Made by a program: the position numbers and the translations under genes. The notes below the pieces were generated by a model. It had not been told where the DNA came from. It saw only the letters and a program-made list of their open reading frames with translations, and made no database searches. 40,945 nucleotides of DNA from Chromobacterium haemolyticum (GTDB lineage Bacteria > Pseudomonadota > Gammaproteobacteria > Burkholderiales > Chromobacteriaceae): assembly GCF_002081825.1 (NCBI RefSeq), contig NZ_MUKU01000042.1, positions 1-40,945 on the forward strand. The letters run 5' to 3'. Shown one piece after another: positions 9,363-16,618 of the stretch (the stretch's first letter is position 1; each line of letters begins with the position of its first letter).

Positions 9363-10565
9363 ATGCAATCCCTACGCATTGGCATCGTCGGCGCCGGTTT
9401 GGGCGGCTTGTGCCTGGCCCAGGGCCTGGCGCGGGCCGGCGTCGCCGCCACGCTGTTTGAACGCGATCACGCGGCGAACAGCCGCTGGCAAGGTTATCGG
9501 CTGCGCATCGACGGCGACGGCCAGCAGGCGCTGCGGCGGGTTTTGACGCCGCCGCAATTCGAGCTGTTCCGGCTAAGCTGCTCGCTGGGCGGCGACGATT
9601 GTTTCATCGACCCGCAGCTACGCGTCTGGTCGGAGCGGAAGCCGGCGCATTGGCGGCCGTCGGCGCTGGACGGCGACGCGGCGGAGCGCGATCTCAGCGC
9701 CAACCGCCAGACGCTGCGGGAAATCCTCGCCAGTGGCCTGGAAGAACAAATCCATTGGGGCCATGCATTGCGTGGCTTTAGGGAAACGCGCAACGGTTTG
9801 TTGCTGGACTTCGAGGATAAGCCCGAGTTCGAGGTGGATGTGCTGATTGCCGCGGACGGGACGGCCTCCACGGTGCGCCGGCAATTGGCTCCGGGCGGGG
9901 AACCGGAGGACGAGGGCGCGGTGGTGCTCTACGGCGTCACGCCTCGGGACGCCTTGCCGGCCGAGGCGTCGACGCCGGAGCTGGGCCAGGGCGTCTGCGT
10001 GGTGTTCGGCGACGGCCTGACGGCGGTGATCGAGGCGATGCGCTTCCGCGCGCCCTTGCCGGAACTGGCGCGGCGGATGGCGCCGGAAGTCAGACTGAGC
10101 CCGATGCCGGATTACTGGTATTGGGCCTGCGTGGCGAGGGCCGAGGACTTGGGCGGGGCCTTGTCGGATGAGCGTCTGAGCGGCGCGGCGTTGCGAGCGC
10201 GGGTCCAACAGGCGACGCGCGGCTGGCATCCGCGTTTGCAGGCCGTTTTCGCGAATGGCGACCCGCAGTGTCTGGGCGCGCGTCCTATCCGGATGACCGC
10301 CGAGGTGCCGGTATGGCGCTGCGAGCGGGTGGCCTTATTGGGCGATGCGGCGCACGCGATGAGTCCGGCCGGAGGCTTAGGGGCCAATACCGCTCTTTGC
10401 GACGGCGCGGAGTTGGCGGACGCTTTGGCGCCGGCGAGCACGGCGGCCGAGGCGGCGGCGGCGCTGCGCGTCTGGGAGCGGGACATGCGGCGGCGCGCCG
10501 AGCGCGCCTTGCGGATGTCGCGGGAGGGCAGCGCGCGCTTGCTGCAACGGTCTGGTTTAGAGTGA
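9363..10565 (+). CDS. FAD-dependent monooxygenase (PHBH-like)
   Basis: This 400-aa flavoprotein opens with the dinucleotide-binding motif GAGLGG (residues 10-15) and an acidic residue ending the second strand (LFERD). The second FAD motif, LLGDAAHAMSP followed by GGLGAN, sits near residue 325. This is the class A aromatic hydroxylase fold (UbiH/PhzS/PHBH group), using NAD(P)H and O2 to hydroxylate a small organic substrate. ATG 9363 is preferred over upstream in-frame starts because AGGAGTAAAGGAGAAG stands just before it and the Rossmann strand begins at once. It is divergent from an AraC regulator and convergent with the GMC oxidase. The substrate cannot be inferred; a role in antibiotic or xenobiotic modification is possible. 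Confidence 0.85.
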   Translation: MQSLRIGIVGAGLGGLCLAQGLARAGVAATLFERDHAANSRWQGYRLRIDGDGQQALRRVLTPPQFELFRLSCSLGGDDCFIDPQLRVWSERKPAHWRPSALDGDAAERDLSANRQTLREILASGLEEQIHWGHALRGFRETRNGLLLDFEDKPEFEVDVLIAADGTASTVRRQLAPGGEPEDEGAVVLYGVTPRDALPAEASTPELGQGVCVVFGDGLTAVIEAMRFRAPLPELARRMAPEVRLSPMPDYWYWACVARAEDLGGALSDERLSGAALRARVQQATRGWHPRLQAVFANGDPQCLGARPIRMTAEVPVWRCERVALLGDAAHAMSPAGGLGANTALCDGAELADALAPASTAAEAAAALRVWERDMRRRAERALRMSREGSARLLQRSGLE

Positions 10566-10571
10566 GGCTCG

Positions 10572-10596
10572 GCCGCCGCCATGGCTTGGCGGCGGC
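10572..10596. terminator. Hairpin between convergent genes
   Basis: A perfect 9-bp GC stem, GCCGCCGCC (10572-10580) and GGCGGCGGC (10588-10596), with a 7-nt loop, fills the 36-bp gap between the two convergent stop codons. There is no T-run on either side, so it is a stable hairpin that may slow polymerase or protect 3' ends rather than a canonical terminator. Confidence 0.4.
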
Positions 10597-10601
10597 GGGC
10601 C

Positions 10602-12275
10602 TTACTTGCCGTTTTTGATGATGTGCTCGATGTTGCGCTCGGCCAGCGCGGTGATGGTCAACGAGGGGTTGGCCGCGCCGGCGCTGCCGGGGAGCAAGGC
10701 GCCGTCCATCACGTACAGGCCGGGATGGCCGATGACGCGGCCCCAGGCGTCGGTGGCCTTGCCTATCACCGCGCCGCCCAGCGGATGCGCGGTCCAGTTT
10801 AGTCCGGTGACGCCGGCTATGATCCCCGGGAAGCCCGGAACGGTGCCGGTGGCCGCGGCGATTTTGTCGTTCACCGTCTTGGCGGCGGCCACGCTGTCGC
10901 GGTTGCCGTTCTGCGGCCAGTTCAGCGCCACTCGGTCCGTGGCCGGGTCATAGCTGAAATGCCCGCGATTGCTTTGATCGAAGGCCATGCCCAGCGAGCC
11001 GATCACCGTGCTCAGGTCCAGCGGCAAGCCCGGCACGTACCAGTTTTCCAGGGTGAGCGGCTGCCCGCTGTTCGAGTCGTGGATGCGGGAGGCGCTGGGG
11101 GTGCCCTGGGTGGCCAGCGACAGCGTGCTGAAGCTGCGCGTGACGATGGTGTCGCCGTTGCTGCCCCAGCCTTGGCCTATGTGTTCGTTGAGATTGCGCA
11201 AAGTGCCTTGCGCCCGGGCCTTGACCAGTAGTTCCGAGCTGCCGATGGAGCCGGCGGCGAGAAAGAGCCGGTCGCAGTTGAGGCGGTAGCGGTCCAGTTG
11301 CCGGCCGTCGGGTGCGCGCTTGACGACGTCAACCTCGTAGCGGCTGCCGTCCCAGGCGATGCTGAGCACCTCATGGCCGGGATAGATGGCGGCGCGGCCG
11401 GTGGCTTGCGCCTGGGCCAGGTAGTTTTGGTTGAGGTCGAACTTGGCGCCGTTGGAGTTGCCGTGGTTGGACAAGCCCGCGGTGGCGGAGGGCGTGGATT
11501 GCCAGCGCAGTTCCTGGCGGATCACGTCCCAGTTGAAAATGGAATCGTTGGCCGTGGTGGCGTAGCCGGCCTTGCGTACCTGGGCGTCCCAGATGCGGGA
11601 ATGGTGGAAGGGCTTGCTGTTGTAGATATCCGCCGGCATGGAGTCCAAGCGCAGCATTTGCCGGACCCTGGGGTAGTAGGTCTTGTTCATTTCCTCATAA
11701 CCGACCCAGTTGCCGAACAGGGCTTCGAAATAGCGTTGTTCCGGCTGAATCATCACCCCGGTGAACACCACCGAGCCGCCGCCGACGCAGGCGCCGCGCC
11801 AGACATTCATATTTGGGTAGTCGGTTGAGTCCAGCACGCCGCCGAAGGAGTCGAAGTGGGTGGTCACGCCTATCAGCATCTTGGCCTGGCGCCGGTGCCA
11901 GAACGCGCGTCCGTCCGGCAGGGTGTCGTTGGAGAAGATGTCGCGTCGCGGCGCATTGGGCCAGCGATGGCCGCGTTCCAGCACCGTGACCTGCTGGCCG
12001 GCCTGTGCCAGGCGCAGCGCGGAGACGGCGCCGCCAAAGCCGGAGCCTATCACCAGATTGGGGGTGTAGGCGGGCGGACGCGGCACGGCTTGGAATAGTT
12101 CGGGAATCAGCCGCTGGTACCTGGCCAGCTGGAGCGCGTCCGTGCCGATGAAAGCCGAGGAGGACGCCGGCAGCATCAGGCCGGCGGCGCCTGCGCCCGC
12201 GCCCAGCAAGAGCTGGCGTCGGTTCAATTGCGCGGCGAGCGGAGAAGATTGTTCATTGTCCGGGGTGTAAGCCAT
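10602..12275 (-). CDS. Tat-exported GMC oxidoreductase, cholesterol-oxidase type
   Basis: This 557-aa protein begins with a twin-arginine signal (R19-R20 in LNRRQLLLGAG, hydrophobic run, then an Ala/Ser-rich end). The FAD motif GSGFGG follows (about 77-82). Alignment in memory with Streptomyces ChoA is strong: GVLDSTDYPNMNVWRG, GGGSVVFTGV, LFLAAGSIGSSELLVKAR and TAHPLGGAVIGKATD. The catalytic positions correspond to H497 and N536, with E410 a plausible counterpart of the ChoA Glu. Such enzymes use non-covalent FAD to oxidise 3-beta-hydroxysterols to 4-en-3-ones and release H2O2; bacterial forms are secreted and can damage membranes. Sterol specificity is inferred. A copy of the dispersed repeat lies 21 bp above the start, so the promoter must lie in or beyond it. 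Confidence 0.87.
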   Translation of the reverse strand: MAYTPDNEQSSPLAAQLNRRQLLLGAGAGAAGLMLPASSSAFIGTDALQLARYQRLIPELFQAVPRPPAYTPNLVIGSGFGGAVSALRLAQAGQQVTVLERGHRWPNAPRRDIFSNDTLPDGRAFWHRRQAKMLIGVTTHFDSFGGVLDSTDYPNMNVWRGACVGGGSVVFTGVMIQPEQRYFEALFGNWVGYEEMNKTYYPRVRQMLRLDSMPADIYNSKPFHHSRIWDAQVRKAGYATTANDSIFNWDVIRQELRWQSTPSATAGLSNHGNSNGAKFDLNQNYLAQAQATGRAAIYPGHEVLSIAWDGSRYEVDVVKRAPDGRQLDRYRLNCDRLFLAAGSIGSSELLVKARAQGTLRNLNEHIGQGWGSNGDTIVTRSFSTLSLATQGTPSASRIHDSNSGQPLTLENWYVPGLPLDLSTVIGSLGMAFDQSNRGHFSYDPATDRVALNWPQNGNRDSVAAAKTVNDKIAAATGTVPGFPGIIAGVTGLNWTAHPLGGAVIGKATDAWGRVIGHPGLYVMDGALLPGSAGAANPSLTITALAERNIEHIIKNGK

Positions 12276-12296
12276 GGGATCGCCCTTTCATGTTTA

Positions 12297-12428
12297 AGAA
12301 CCTGTTCACTATCTGCTGCGCGTACACGGTGAGTACCTTTTCGAAATGCTCATGGAGCACTTGGCCATTCCGCTTTCTCACTGGTTTTCGCCTTGCCTCT
12401 CCCTTCGCGCGAAGTTTTGGACAGGCTC
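12297..12428 (+). repeat. Dispersed inverted-end element, copy A
   Basis: This copy begins AAGAACCTGTTCACTATCTG and continues CTGCTGCGCG, TCGAAATGCTCATG and CGCTTTCTC, the same order as copies at 14316, 29424 and 32373. The right end (about 12407-12428) is degenerate. It is the most diverged copy, about 132 bp, lying just upstream of the cholesterol-oxidase-type gene. Confidence 0.75.
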
Positions 12429-12508
12429 AAGGAGGCCATTGCGGCCAAACAGTTTGCTTGTTAAGTAAGCGCTAAGATTTTTGTCTGGCTAGGCGGAGGG
12501 GCGATACT

Positions 12509-12522
12509 GTCATTTGTGACAT
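12509..12522. promoter_or_regulatory. Palindrome TGTCA-N4-TGACA, possible operator
   Basis: TGTCATTTGTGACA has perfect 5-bp arms and lies at the edge of an AT-rich stretch (12500-12580) about 235 bp upstream of the GMC oxidase start. It resembles operators of dimeric regulators, but the cognate protein is unknown and the site could be chance. Confidence 0.3.
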
Positions 12523-12675
12523 ATATTTAATTGACATTAAATCATTTTCAAAACAATTAATTTATTAATTTTATAATAAAGAAAGCCGTGGTGTCGGGCC
12601 GGCTTCAGAACCCCGCGGGGCCTTGCCCCAGCCAGCCTGGCCGCCGCAGCGGCACGGGCCGGCTCGCCAAACCGT

Positions 12676-13182
12676 TTAGGCGATGGCTTCGAACGCCGGG
12701 TGGTAGCTGACGCTGCCCGCCGGCGGCGGCGCGCCGAAGCTTTGCGCCATGAAGTATTCAGCCGGTACGCCCGGCAAAATCAGGCCCGGCCGAGGCTGGA
12801 AGCCAAAGCGCGCGTAATAGCCGGGATCGCCCAGCACCACGCAGCCTTGCGCGCCCAGCTCGCGCAGCGTGGTGAGCGCTTTTCTCATCAACAGGCTGCC
12901 TATGCCTTGGCCCTGCCGTGCCGGATGCACGGATACCGGACCGATGCCGTGCCAGCCGGCGGCGCCGGTGGAGATGAGCACCGGAGAGGCGGCGATGTGG
13001 CCCAACAGCTGTTCGCCGTCCAGCGCTACGAGGGAAAGCGTGAGCTGGCCGCTGCGACGCAGCGCGTTGACGATGAACTGCTCGGTATGGCTGGAGTGTT
13101 CTTCGGCGAGGAAGGCGGCCCGGGTCAGTTCGAAGATGGCGTCGATGTCGCGGGCTTGTTCGTTTCTCAGAGTGAGTGTCAT
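12676..13182 (-). CDS. yjhQ: GNAT acetyltransferase, YjhQ-like antitoxin candidate
   Basis: This 168-aa protein starts at ATG 13182 after AAGGAAAA; a longer reading to 13407 only runs out of frame through the toxin gene. It is a YhbS-type GNAT fold: WHGIGPVSVHP is strand 4 and ARQGQGIGSLL the acetyl-CoA pyrophosphate loop (Q/RxxGxG/A), followed by GDPGYYARFGF. The gene lies 68 bp below a clear YjhX (TopAI) homologue, the same order as topAI-yjhQ in E. coli, where YjhQ counteracts TopAI toxicity. The antitoxin role is inferred from this pairing; the enzyme may also acetylate a small molecule. Confidence 0.75.
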   Translation of the reverse strand: MTLTLRNEQARDIDAIFELTRAAFLAEEHSSHTEQFIVNALRRSGQLTLSLVALDGEQLLGHIAASPVLISTGAAGWHGIGPVSVHPARQGQGIGSLLMRKALTTLRELGAQGCVVLGDPGYYARFGFQPRPGLILPGVPAEYFMAQSFGAPPPAGSVSYHPAFEAIA

Positions 13183-13250
13183 CGCGTTTTCCTTGGATTG
13201 GAGCGCGCCAGCGCCGCCGCCTTGCGCATTCGGCAGCGTGGCGGCGGAGG

Positions 13251-13508
13251 TCATTGGTTGTCGAGTTGGCCGCGCACGGCGCGCAGACCGGCCTTGTTGA
13301 TTTGGTAAGGCTGGCCGTTCTTGGAGCTGATCAAGCGCTTGGCCCTGAGCTTCTGGAACACGAGCAGGCTGCAATCGGACAGCAGATACCCTTCGCGGGT
13401 ATAGCATTCAACAGTGGAGATACGGCCCGCGTCGTCGCGCAGGTGCGCGATGCGGCCGCCTTTGGCCAGGACGTGCAAAGTCCTTTGCTCCGGCTTGGAG
13501 ATATTCAT
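13251..13508 (-). CDS. topAI: TopAI/YjhX-family toxin (topoisomerase I inhibitor)
   Basis: This 85-aa protein has the usual length of the YjhX/UPF0386 family and its hallmark segments: [35 protein letters not shown] and [12 protein letters not shown], ending RGQLDNQ. In E. coli the homologue binds topoisomerase I and blocks DNA relaxation, and toxicity is relieved by YjhQ. ATG 13508 is chosen because the family begins MNxSxxEQ; an in-frame TTG at 13532 would add eight residues. No good Shine-Dalgarno stands before ATG 13508 (the leader reads CGATCATCCAAT), which fits translation being controlled from the structured leader upstream. A GNAT antitoxin candidate follows. Confidence 0.88.
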   Translation of the reverse strand: MNISKPEQRTLHVLAKGGRIAHLRDDAGRISTVECYTREGYLLSDCSLLVFQKLRAKRLISSKNGQPYQINKAGLRAVRGQLDNQ

Positions 13509-13586
13509 ATTGGATGATCGTTCGGCAATCAAATGCGAAAACGGGCAGCCGCCGCGATGCGGGCGCTACCAGCTAAGGGGCATTTT

Positions 13587-13620
13587 GATAACGGCCAGCG
13601 GCAAAGCGGGCGGCGTTATC
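13587..13620 (-). promoter_or_regulatory. Leader hairpin upstream of topAI, attenuator-like
   Basis: In minus sense GATAACG (13620-13614) pairs perfectly with CGTTATC (13593-13587) around a GC-rich 20-nt interior. The 5' arm contains the TAA stop of an 8-codon ORF (13616-13642), so a ribosome there would open the stem. The site is about 80 nt upstream of the toxin start. Confidence 0.45.
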
Positions 13621-13642
13621 GGATTGCTGCAATCTCCAACAT
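13616..13642 (-). CDS. Possible 8-codon leader peptide of topAI
   Basis: The minus strand reads ATG then codons for LEIAAIR and TAA. AAGG stands 6 nt before the ATG (ACAAGGCTTTGCATG), a better ribosome site than the toxin itself has. The stop codon falls in the 5' arm of the hairpin at 13587-13620. E. coli topAI is known to be controlled by a leader ORF (toiL) that responds to ribosome-targeting antibiotics; the peptide here is not recognisably the same sequence. A second tiny ORF (MPLSW, 13566-13583) follows without a ribosome site. Prediction only. Confidence 0.35.
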   Translation of the reverse strand: MLEIAAIR

Positions 13643-13710
13643 GCAAAGCCTTGTGCGAGAAAAAGAAGGGCGCTCAATCAAATGAGCAGGCCAAAATTCT
13701 ATGCGGATAG

Positions 13711-14280
13711 CTAAATAAAATCAACAGCCTGGGCGGACAGCGCCAGTTCCAGCTGGCAGTCGAAAGGCTCCAGCGCCAGTTGCGGCGCGTGCAGCCAGCG
13801 GGCTGGCGCGCAGCCGCAGGCCTCGTAGAAGGCGACAGTTTCAACGGCGGAGTGCGAGGAGATGTAGAGCGCGTCCGCGCCCAGTTCGCGGCCGGCTGCG
13901 GCGCTGGCGGCCAGCAGCGCGCGCCCCAGGCCCCGGCCGCGCCAGCGGCGGTCCACTTGCAGCTCTTTCAGTTGCCGGTAGCCGCCGTCCGGGCCCAAGG
14001 CCTGCGGGTCTACGGCGGCGAAACCAGCGAGGCCGCCTTCGATTTCCAGCGCCAACACCGCGCCGTCGGCGGCGATGCGCGCCATCTCCCGCGCCAGTTC
14101 GCGCCGCTCCGCCGGCGACCAGTCGTCAATGAAGGGCTCGGCCACGCACTGCCGGCCAGCGGGGCTGGCGCGGTAGACCAGGCGGACATCCTGACGGCGC
14201 TGGAAGGCGTCCAGCCAATGGGCGGGGATGTCGCTCGGGCACAGCCGGCGGATGGGCAAGGGGGATGGGCGGCGGGGCAT
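13711..14280 (-). CDS. GNAT-family N-acetyltransferase
   Basis: This 189-aa protein has the GNAT core in its second half: strand 4 YRQLKELQVDRRW, then RRWRGRGLGRALL, the acetyl-CoA pyrophosphate-binding loop, and SAVETVAFYEACGC in the C-terminal helix-strand. The N-terminal part (DIPAHWLDAF, VAEPFIDDWSPAERREL) is not diagnostic. It probably transfers acetyl from acetyl-CoA to an amine of unknown identity. It ends 203 bp upstream of topAI on the same strand. A dispersed repeat copy begins 36 bp above its start codon. Confidence 0.82.
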   Translation of the reverse strand: MPRRPSPLPIRRLCPSDIPAHWLDAFQRRQDVRLVYRASPAGRQCVAEPFIDDWSPAERRELAREMARIAADGAVLALEIEGGLAGFAAVDPQALGPDGGYRQLKELQVDRRWRGRGLGRALLAASAAAGRELGADALYISSHSAVETVAFYEACGCAPARWLHAPQLALEPFDCQLELALSAQAVDFI

Positions 14281-14315
14281 GGTGTGGATGACGGAAGCAA
14301 AAACGACATTATCTC

Positions 14316-14462
14316 AGAACCTGATTACGATCTGCTGCGCGTCGGTAGAGAGATTGTGCGATGAGTGCCGGCTTCGAAATGCTCATGCACCACTCGTACA
14401 TTTCGCTTTCTCAGCCGTTTTCGCCTTGTCTCGCTCTTGCTCGCGAGATCGTAAACACGTTC
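14316..14462 (+). repeat. Dispersed inverted-end element, copy B
   Basis: This 147-bp copy begins AGAACCTGATTACGATCTG and ends GCGAGATCGTAAACACGTTC, so the outer ends are inverted relative to each other. The interior (GCTGCGCGTCGGTAGAGA, TTCGAAATGCTCATG, TTTCGCTTTCTCAGCCG) matches copy D almost base for base over long stretches. It lies between the GNAT start and the AT-rich leader of the adhesin. Confidence 0.85.
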
Positions 14463-14883
14463 CCGGAACGGCGCGCGGCCGTCGGATATTCTGTTTGAAT
14501 TTTATTATCGACTAAGCAGATTGATAGTTAAAACGAATTAATCGATTCAATTATTTCAATTTTCACAGATATTAATAGAATGTTAGGATTCATAAAAATC
14601 AAAGGCATAGCGTGATCCCGGCCGCGCCGAAGAGGGAGTTTCAAGTACTCGTCCTTCTCGAGCGCGGTTTGTTGTGAACGGAGTGCCTGGATGCAGGGAC
14701 AAGCCAGCGCCGCCGGCGGAACCTCGCCGCGCCCCTGGACCGAACCGCGGTCGGCCATGGGTTTCAGGCCGGGATGTGCGTATTTGCGTCTATCCCGCCG
14801 GAAACCTGGAGCTGGCGGCGCGCTTGCCTGCAAAGACTTGCCTTAGGTGAATTCCATCAATCTTGAAGAATGTGGTCTGTGAA
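14463..14883. other. Leader region of the trimeric autotransporter
   Basis: No supported gene is present. About 14495-14610 is strongly AT-rich for this genome and includes the palindrome AATCGATT, so it likely contains the adhesin promoter. From 14620 to 14860 it is GC-rich and would be a long 5' leader. Open frames here have no family resemblance. Confidence 0.5.
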
Positions 14884-16578
14884 ATGAGTCATAAAGTATC
14901 TGCAGCAAAGCGTTTGTCCTTGCCCTCCCTGGCCTTGAGCGCAATCAGCTTGGCCGTGGCCTGTTCCTGGTCCGCCTTGGCGAGCGCCGACACGATCTCC
15001 GGCGTCGGCAGCAATAATGTCTACGGCGCGGGCTCGGTGGATCCGGGGGTGGCGACCAATAGCAATAACTCGATCTATGGCGTGGGCGCCGGTAGCAATA
15101 TGACCGGCACCAACAACTCGGCGTTCGGCGCCGCCGCCGGCGTGAATGTGAACGGCGGCTACAACACCTCGATCGGCCAGAACGCGGGCACCAATGTGCA
15201 GGGCAACAATAACGCCTTCATGGGCAACGACTCCGGCTATAACGTTACCGGGGACGCCAACGTCGGCGCCGGCATCAACACCATCCGCAACGTCACCGGC
15301 ACCGGCAACACCGGCAGCGGGGCCAACTCGGCTCAGGACATCCAGGGTGATTTCAACTCCGGCTTGGGCAACAACTCCAATCGCAATGTGACCGGCAGCT
15401 ACAACACCAGCAGCGGCACCTTCTCCGGCTGGGACATCAAGGGCAGCAACAATACCGCCAACGGTGCGAACGCCGGCAGAAATGTCACGGGCGACAACAA
15501 TACCGCGGTGGGCGCCTACGCCGGCCGCGGCGTGACCGGCAACGGCAACTTCGCCGCCGGCAGCCAGGCCGGCCAGAACGTGTCCGGCAGCAATAACGTG
15601 GCCATCGGCAATAATGCGGGCGCCAACATCAACGCCAGCAATGCGGTGGCGGTGGGCAACAACGCCGCGGCCACAGCCAACAATGCGTTGGCGATAGGCA
15701 GCAACGCTCAGGCCAGCAACGCCAACGACGTCGCCTTGGGCGCCAATAGCCGGACCGCGGCGGCCAACCCCACCGCCAGCGGCGTGGTGAACGGCGTGAC
15801 CTACAACTATGCCGGTGCGGCCCCTTCCAGCGTGGTGAGCGTGGGCAGCGCGGGCAATGAGCGCCAAATCAGCAATGTCGCCGCCGGCCGGGTGAGCGGG
15901 ACCAGCACGGACGCGGTGAACGGCAGCCAGCTGAACGCGACCAATCAGGCGGTGCAGCGCGTGAGCGCCAAGGTGGACAATGTCGGCGCCGGCACCGCGG
16001 CGGCCTTGGGCGGCGGCGCGTCCTACAACGCTCAAACCGGCGCGGCGAGCGGCCCGAACTACACCGTTTACGGCAATACCGTGAACAATGTCGGCGATGC
16101 GATTGATCGTCTGCAGAAAAGCGGGCCGGTGCAGTATTCGGACCCCACTGGCCGGACGACGACGACGGCCGCCGGCAACGACGTCACCCTGGTGGGAGGG
16201 GACGGCGGCAGGCCGGTGACTATCCACAATGTGGCGGCGGGCGCGCAGGGCACGGACGCGGTGAACGTGGATCAGCTGAATGCGGCCAACTTCAACAATC
16301 AGCAGCAATTCAAGCAGCTCCGGTCCGATCTGTCCGATATGCGTCGCGACGCGTTCGGTGCCGCGGCCGGCGCGATGGCCATGGGCGGCCTGCCGCAGGC
16401 TTTCCTGCCCGGCAAGAGCATGTTGGCCGTGGCCACGGCAACCACCGGCGGCGAGTCCGCCATCGCGGTGGGGCTGTCCTCGCTGTCCGACAACGGCCGC
16501 TGGGTGGTGAAGTTCTCCGGTTCCACCAATACCCGTGGTCAAGGCGGCGCCAGCCTGGGCGCGGGCTTCCAGTGGTAA
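14884..16578 (+). CDS. Trimeric autotransporter adhesin (YadA-like)
   Basis: This is a 564-aa type Vc secreted adhesin. A signal peptide (SHKVSAAKRLS, hydrophobic core, ending ALASAD) precedes a head made of tandem Gly/Asn-rich repeats, then YadA-head-type motifs (NAVAVGNNA, NALAIGSNA, NDVALGANS), a neck-like segment with ISNVAAGRVSGTSTDAVNGS, a coiled stalk with VQRVSAKVDNV, a second neck (VAAGAQGTDAVNVDQLNAA) and the C-terminal membrane anchor ending GASLGAGFQW, whose terminal aromatic is typical of outer-membrane beta barrels. A TTG seven codons upstream (14863) is an alternative start; neither has a strong ribosome site. The next gene encodes a lipoprotein, a pairing seen with other trimeric autotransporters (such as SadA-SadB). 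It probably mediates binding to host matrix or surfaces. Confidence 0.9.
   Translation: MSHKVSAAKRLSLPSLALSAISLAVACSWSALASADTISGVGSNNVYGAGSVDPGVATNSNNSIYGVGAGSNMTGTNNSAFGAAAGVNVNGGYNTSIGQNAGTNVQGNNNAFMGNDSGYNVTGDANVGAGINTIRNVTGTGNTGSGANSAQDIQGDFNSGLGNNSNRNVTGSYNTSSGTFSGWDIKGSNNTANGANAGRNVTGDNNTAVGAYAGRGVTGNGNFAAGSQAGQNVSGSNNVAIGNNAGANINASNAVAVGNNAAATANNALAIGSNAQASNANDVALGANSRTAAANPTASGVVNGVTYNYAGAAPSSVVSVGSAGNERQISNVAAGRVSGTSTDAVNGSQLNATNQAVQRVSAKVDNVGAGTAAALGGGASYNAQTGAASGPNYTVYGNTVNNVGDAIDRLQKSGPVQYSDPTGRTTTTAAGNDVTLVGGDGGRPVTIHNVAAGAQGTDAVNVDQLNAANFNNQQQFKQLRSDLSDMRRDAFGAAAGAMAMGGLPQAFLPGKSMLAVATATTGGESAIAVGLSSLSDNGRWVVKFSGSTNTRGQGGASLGAGFQW
15106..15633 (+). repeat. Eleven tandem 48-bp (16-residue) repeats in the adhesin head
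   Basis: Each unit is exactly 16 codons with the pattern G-x-x-N-(T/S)-x-x-G-x-x-(A/S)-G-x-(N/D)-(V/I)-x, for example GSNNTANGANAGRNVT and GDNNTAVGAYAGRGVT. Period 16 holds without insertion through all eleven units, whereas classic YadA-head motifs, which follow at 15634, have a spacing nearer 14. The constant length suggests one coil of a left-handed beta-roll per repeat. Units differ at many bases, so they are not recent duplications. Confidence 0.85.
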
Positions 16579-16618
16579 GCGGCAAACAAGATCAATCAGC
16601 TGATATTGAATGAGATAG

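Noticed and set aside
13183-13407. A longer start for the YjhQ-like GNAT
   Set aside because: The added N-terminus is an out-of-frame reading of the TopAI gene; ATG 13182 begins the conserved fold and has a ribosome site.
14857-16542. A 561-codon minus-strand open frame antisense to the adhesin
   Set aside because: It mirrors the Gly/Asn/Ala-rich repeats, has no ribosome site or recognisable domain, and the plus frame is a clear trimeric autotransporter.
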